15,598 nucleotides of DNA, from contig CAZLFV010000063.1 of NCBI GenBank assembly GCA_964558915.1, forward strand, positions 1-15,598, given 5' to 3'. The DNA is from CAZKEW01 sp964558915 (GTDB lineage: Bacteria; Acidobacteriota; Aminicenantia; Aminicenantales; UBA8522). The notes beneath the pieces are model-generated. The model had not been told where the DNA came from, ran no database searches, and saw nothing but the letters and a program-made list of their open reading frames with translations. A program made the translations under genes and the position numbers. Position 1 is the stretch's first letter; each line of letters opens with the position of its first letter. Of the stretch, positions 15,420 to 15,598 are shown in pieces.

Positions 15420-15590
15420 GACTTCGATAACCGCACAACGAATGCTTATACCGAAGGGATTCATACCAAAATCAAGATGATCAAAAGAGTGAGCTTCGAA
15501 TTCCGTAACGTCCCTGTCTATATCAGAAAGGTTCTTCTCTCCCTCTTCCCACTTGCCGTTATCCTTTCCTTACCCCACTTTTTGTCATAG
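15420..15590 (+). mobile_element. ISL3-family transposase C-terminal remnant
   Basis: The frame reads DFDNRTTNAYTEGIHTKIKM, then IKRVSFEFRNVPVYIRKVLL and PHFLS before the stop at 15588-15590. This matches the DDE_Tnp_ISL3 C-terminal signature (xTNxxxEGxxxKIKxxKRxxxGFRN), including the last catalytic-type Glu in TEG. The conserved glycine of the GFRN motif is replaced (EFRN). Only about 56 residues of a roughly 400-residue transposase remain. The fragment meets the start of the oppositely oriented IS91 relic at 15410-15420. Confidence 0.75.
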
Positions 15591-15598
15591 AGAGCCTT

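Overview
The window looks like a draft contig from an uncultured, moderately GC-rich bacterium, possibly of the Acidobacteriota/Aminicenantes type. That placement is an inference from gene content: a DUF5916 barrel protein with a CBM9-like domain, a hydrolase-TPR fusion, large TPR proteins, and IS91 and ISL3 relics. No rRNA or marker gene supports it. One run of ten Ns (1557-1566) interrupts a gene, so the assembly is imperfect.

Region 1 (45-3955, minus strand) is a three-gene signalling operon. It reads, in transcription order, a PEP/pyruvate-binding (PPDK N-terminal, ATP-grasp-like) protein, a tandem-receiver protein with a duplicated C-terminal repeat that is cut by the N gap, and an OmpR-type response regulator. 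No histidine kinase is present.

Region 2 (4076-6257, minus) encodes a secreted DUF5916/CBM9-like outer-membrane-type protein. One frameshift splits it, and its promoter lies upstream.

Region 3 (6456-7631, plus) is a two-gene module: a small XRE repressor and an eight-helix membrane protein. Their promoter carries a perfect 19-nt palindrome. Next come a DUF3795 protein (minus), a medium-chain dehydrogenase (plus), a flavodoxin relic with its middle deleted, a DUF998 membrane protein, and an exported alpha/beta hydrolase with C-terminal TPRs.

Region 4 (about 10.28-15.6 kb) is accessory and decayed. It has two tRNA 3'-end fragments, a short IS91 transposase fragment, a broken TPR gene whose probable C-terminal piece reappears 1.8 kb downstream, a much-damaged IS91 transposase, and an ISL3 transposase tail. 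Two intact genes sit between the TPR pieces: an N-acetyl sugar amidotransferase (PP-loop ATPase) and an unrecognised 163-aa protein with a promoter that predicts a leaderless mRNA. This region reads as a scarred integration hotspot.
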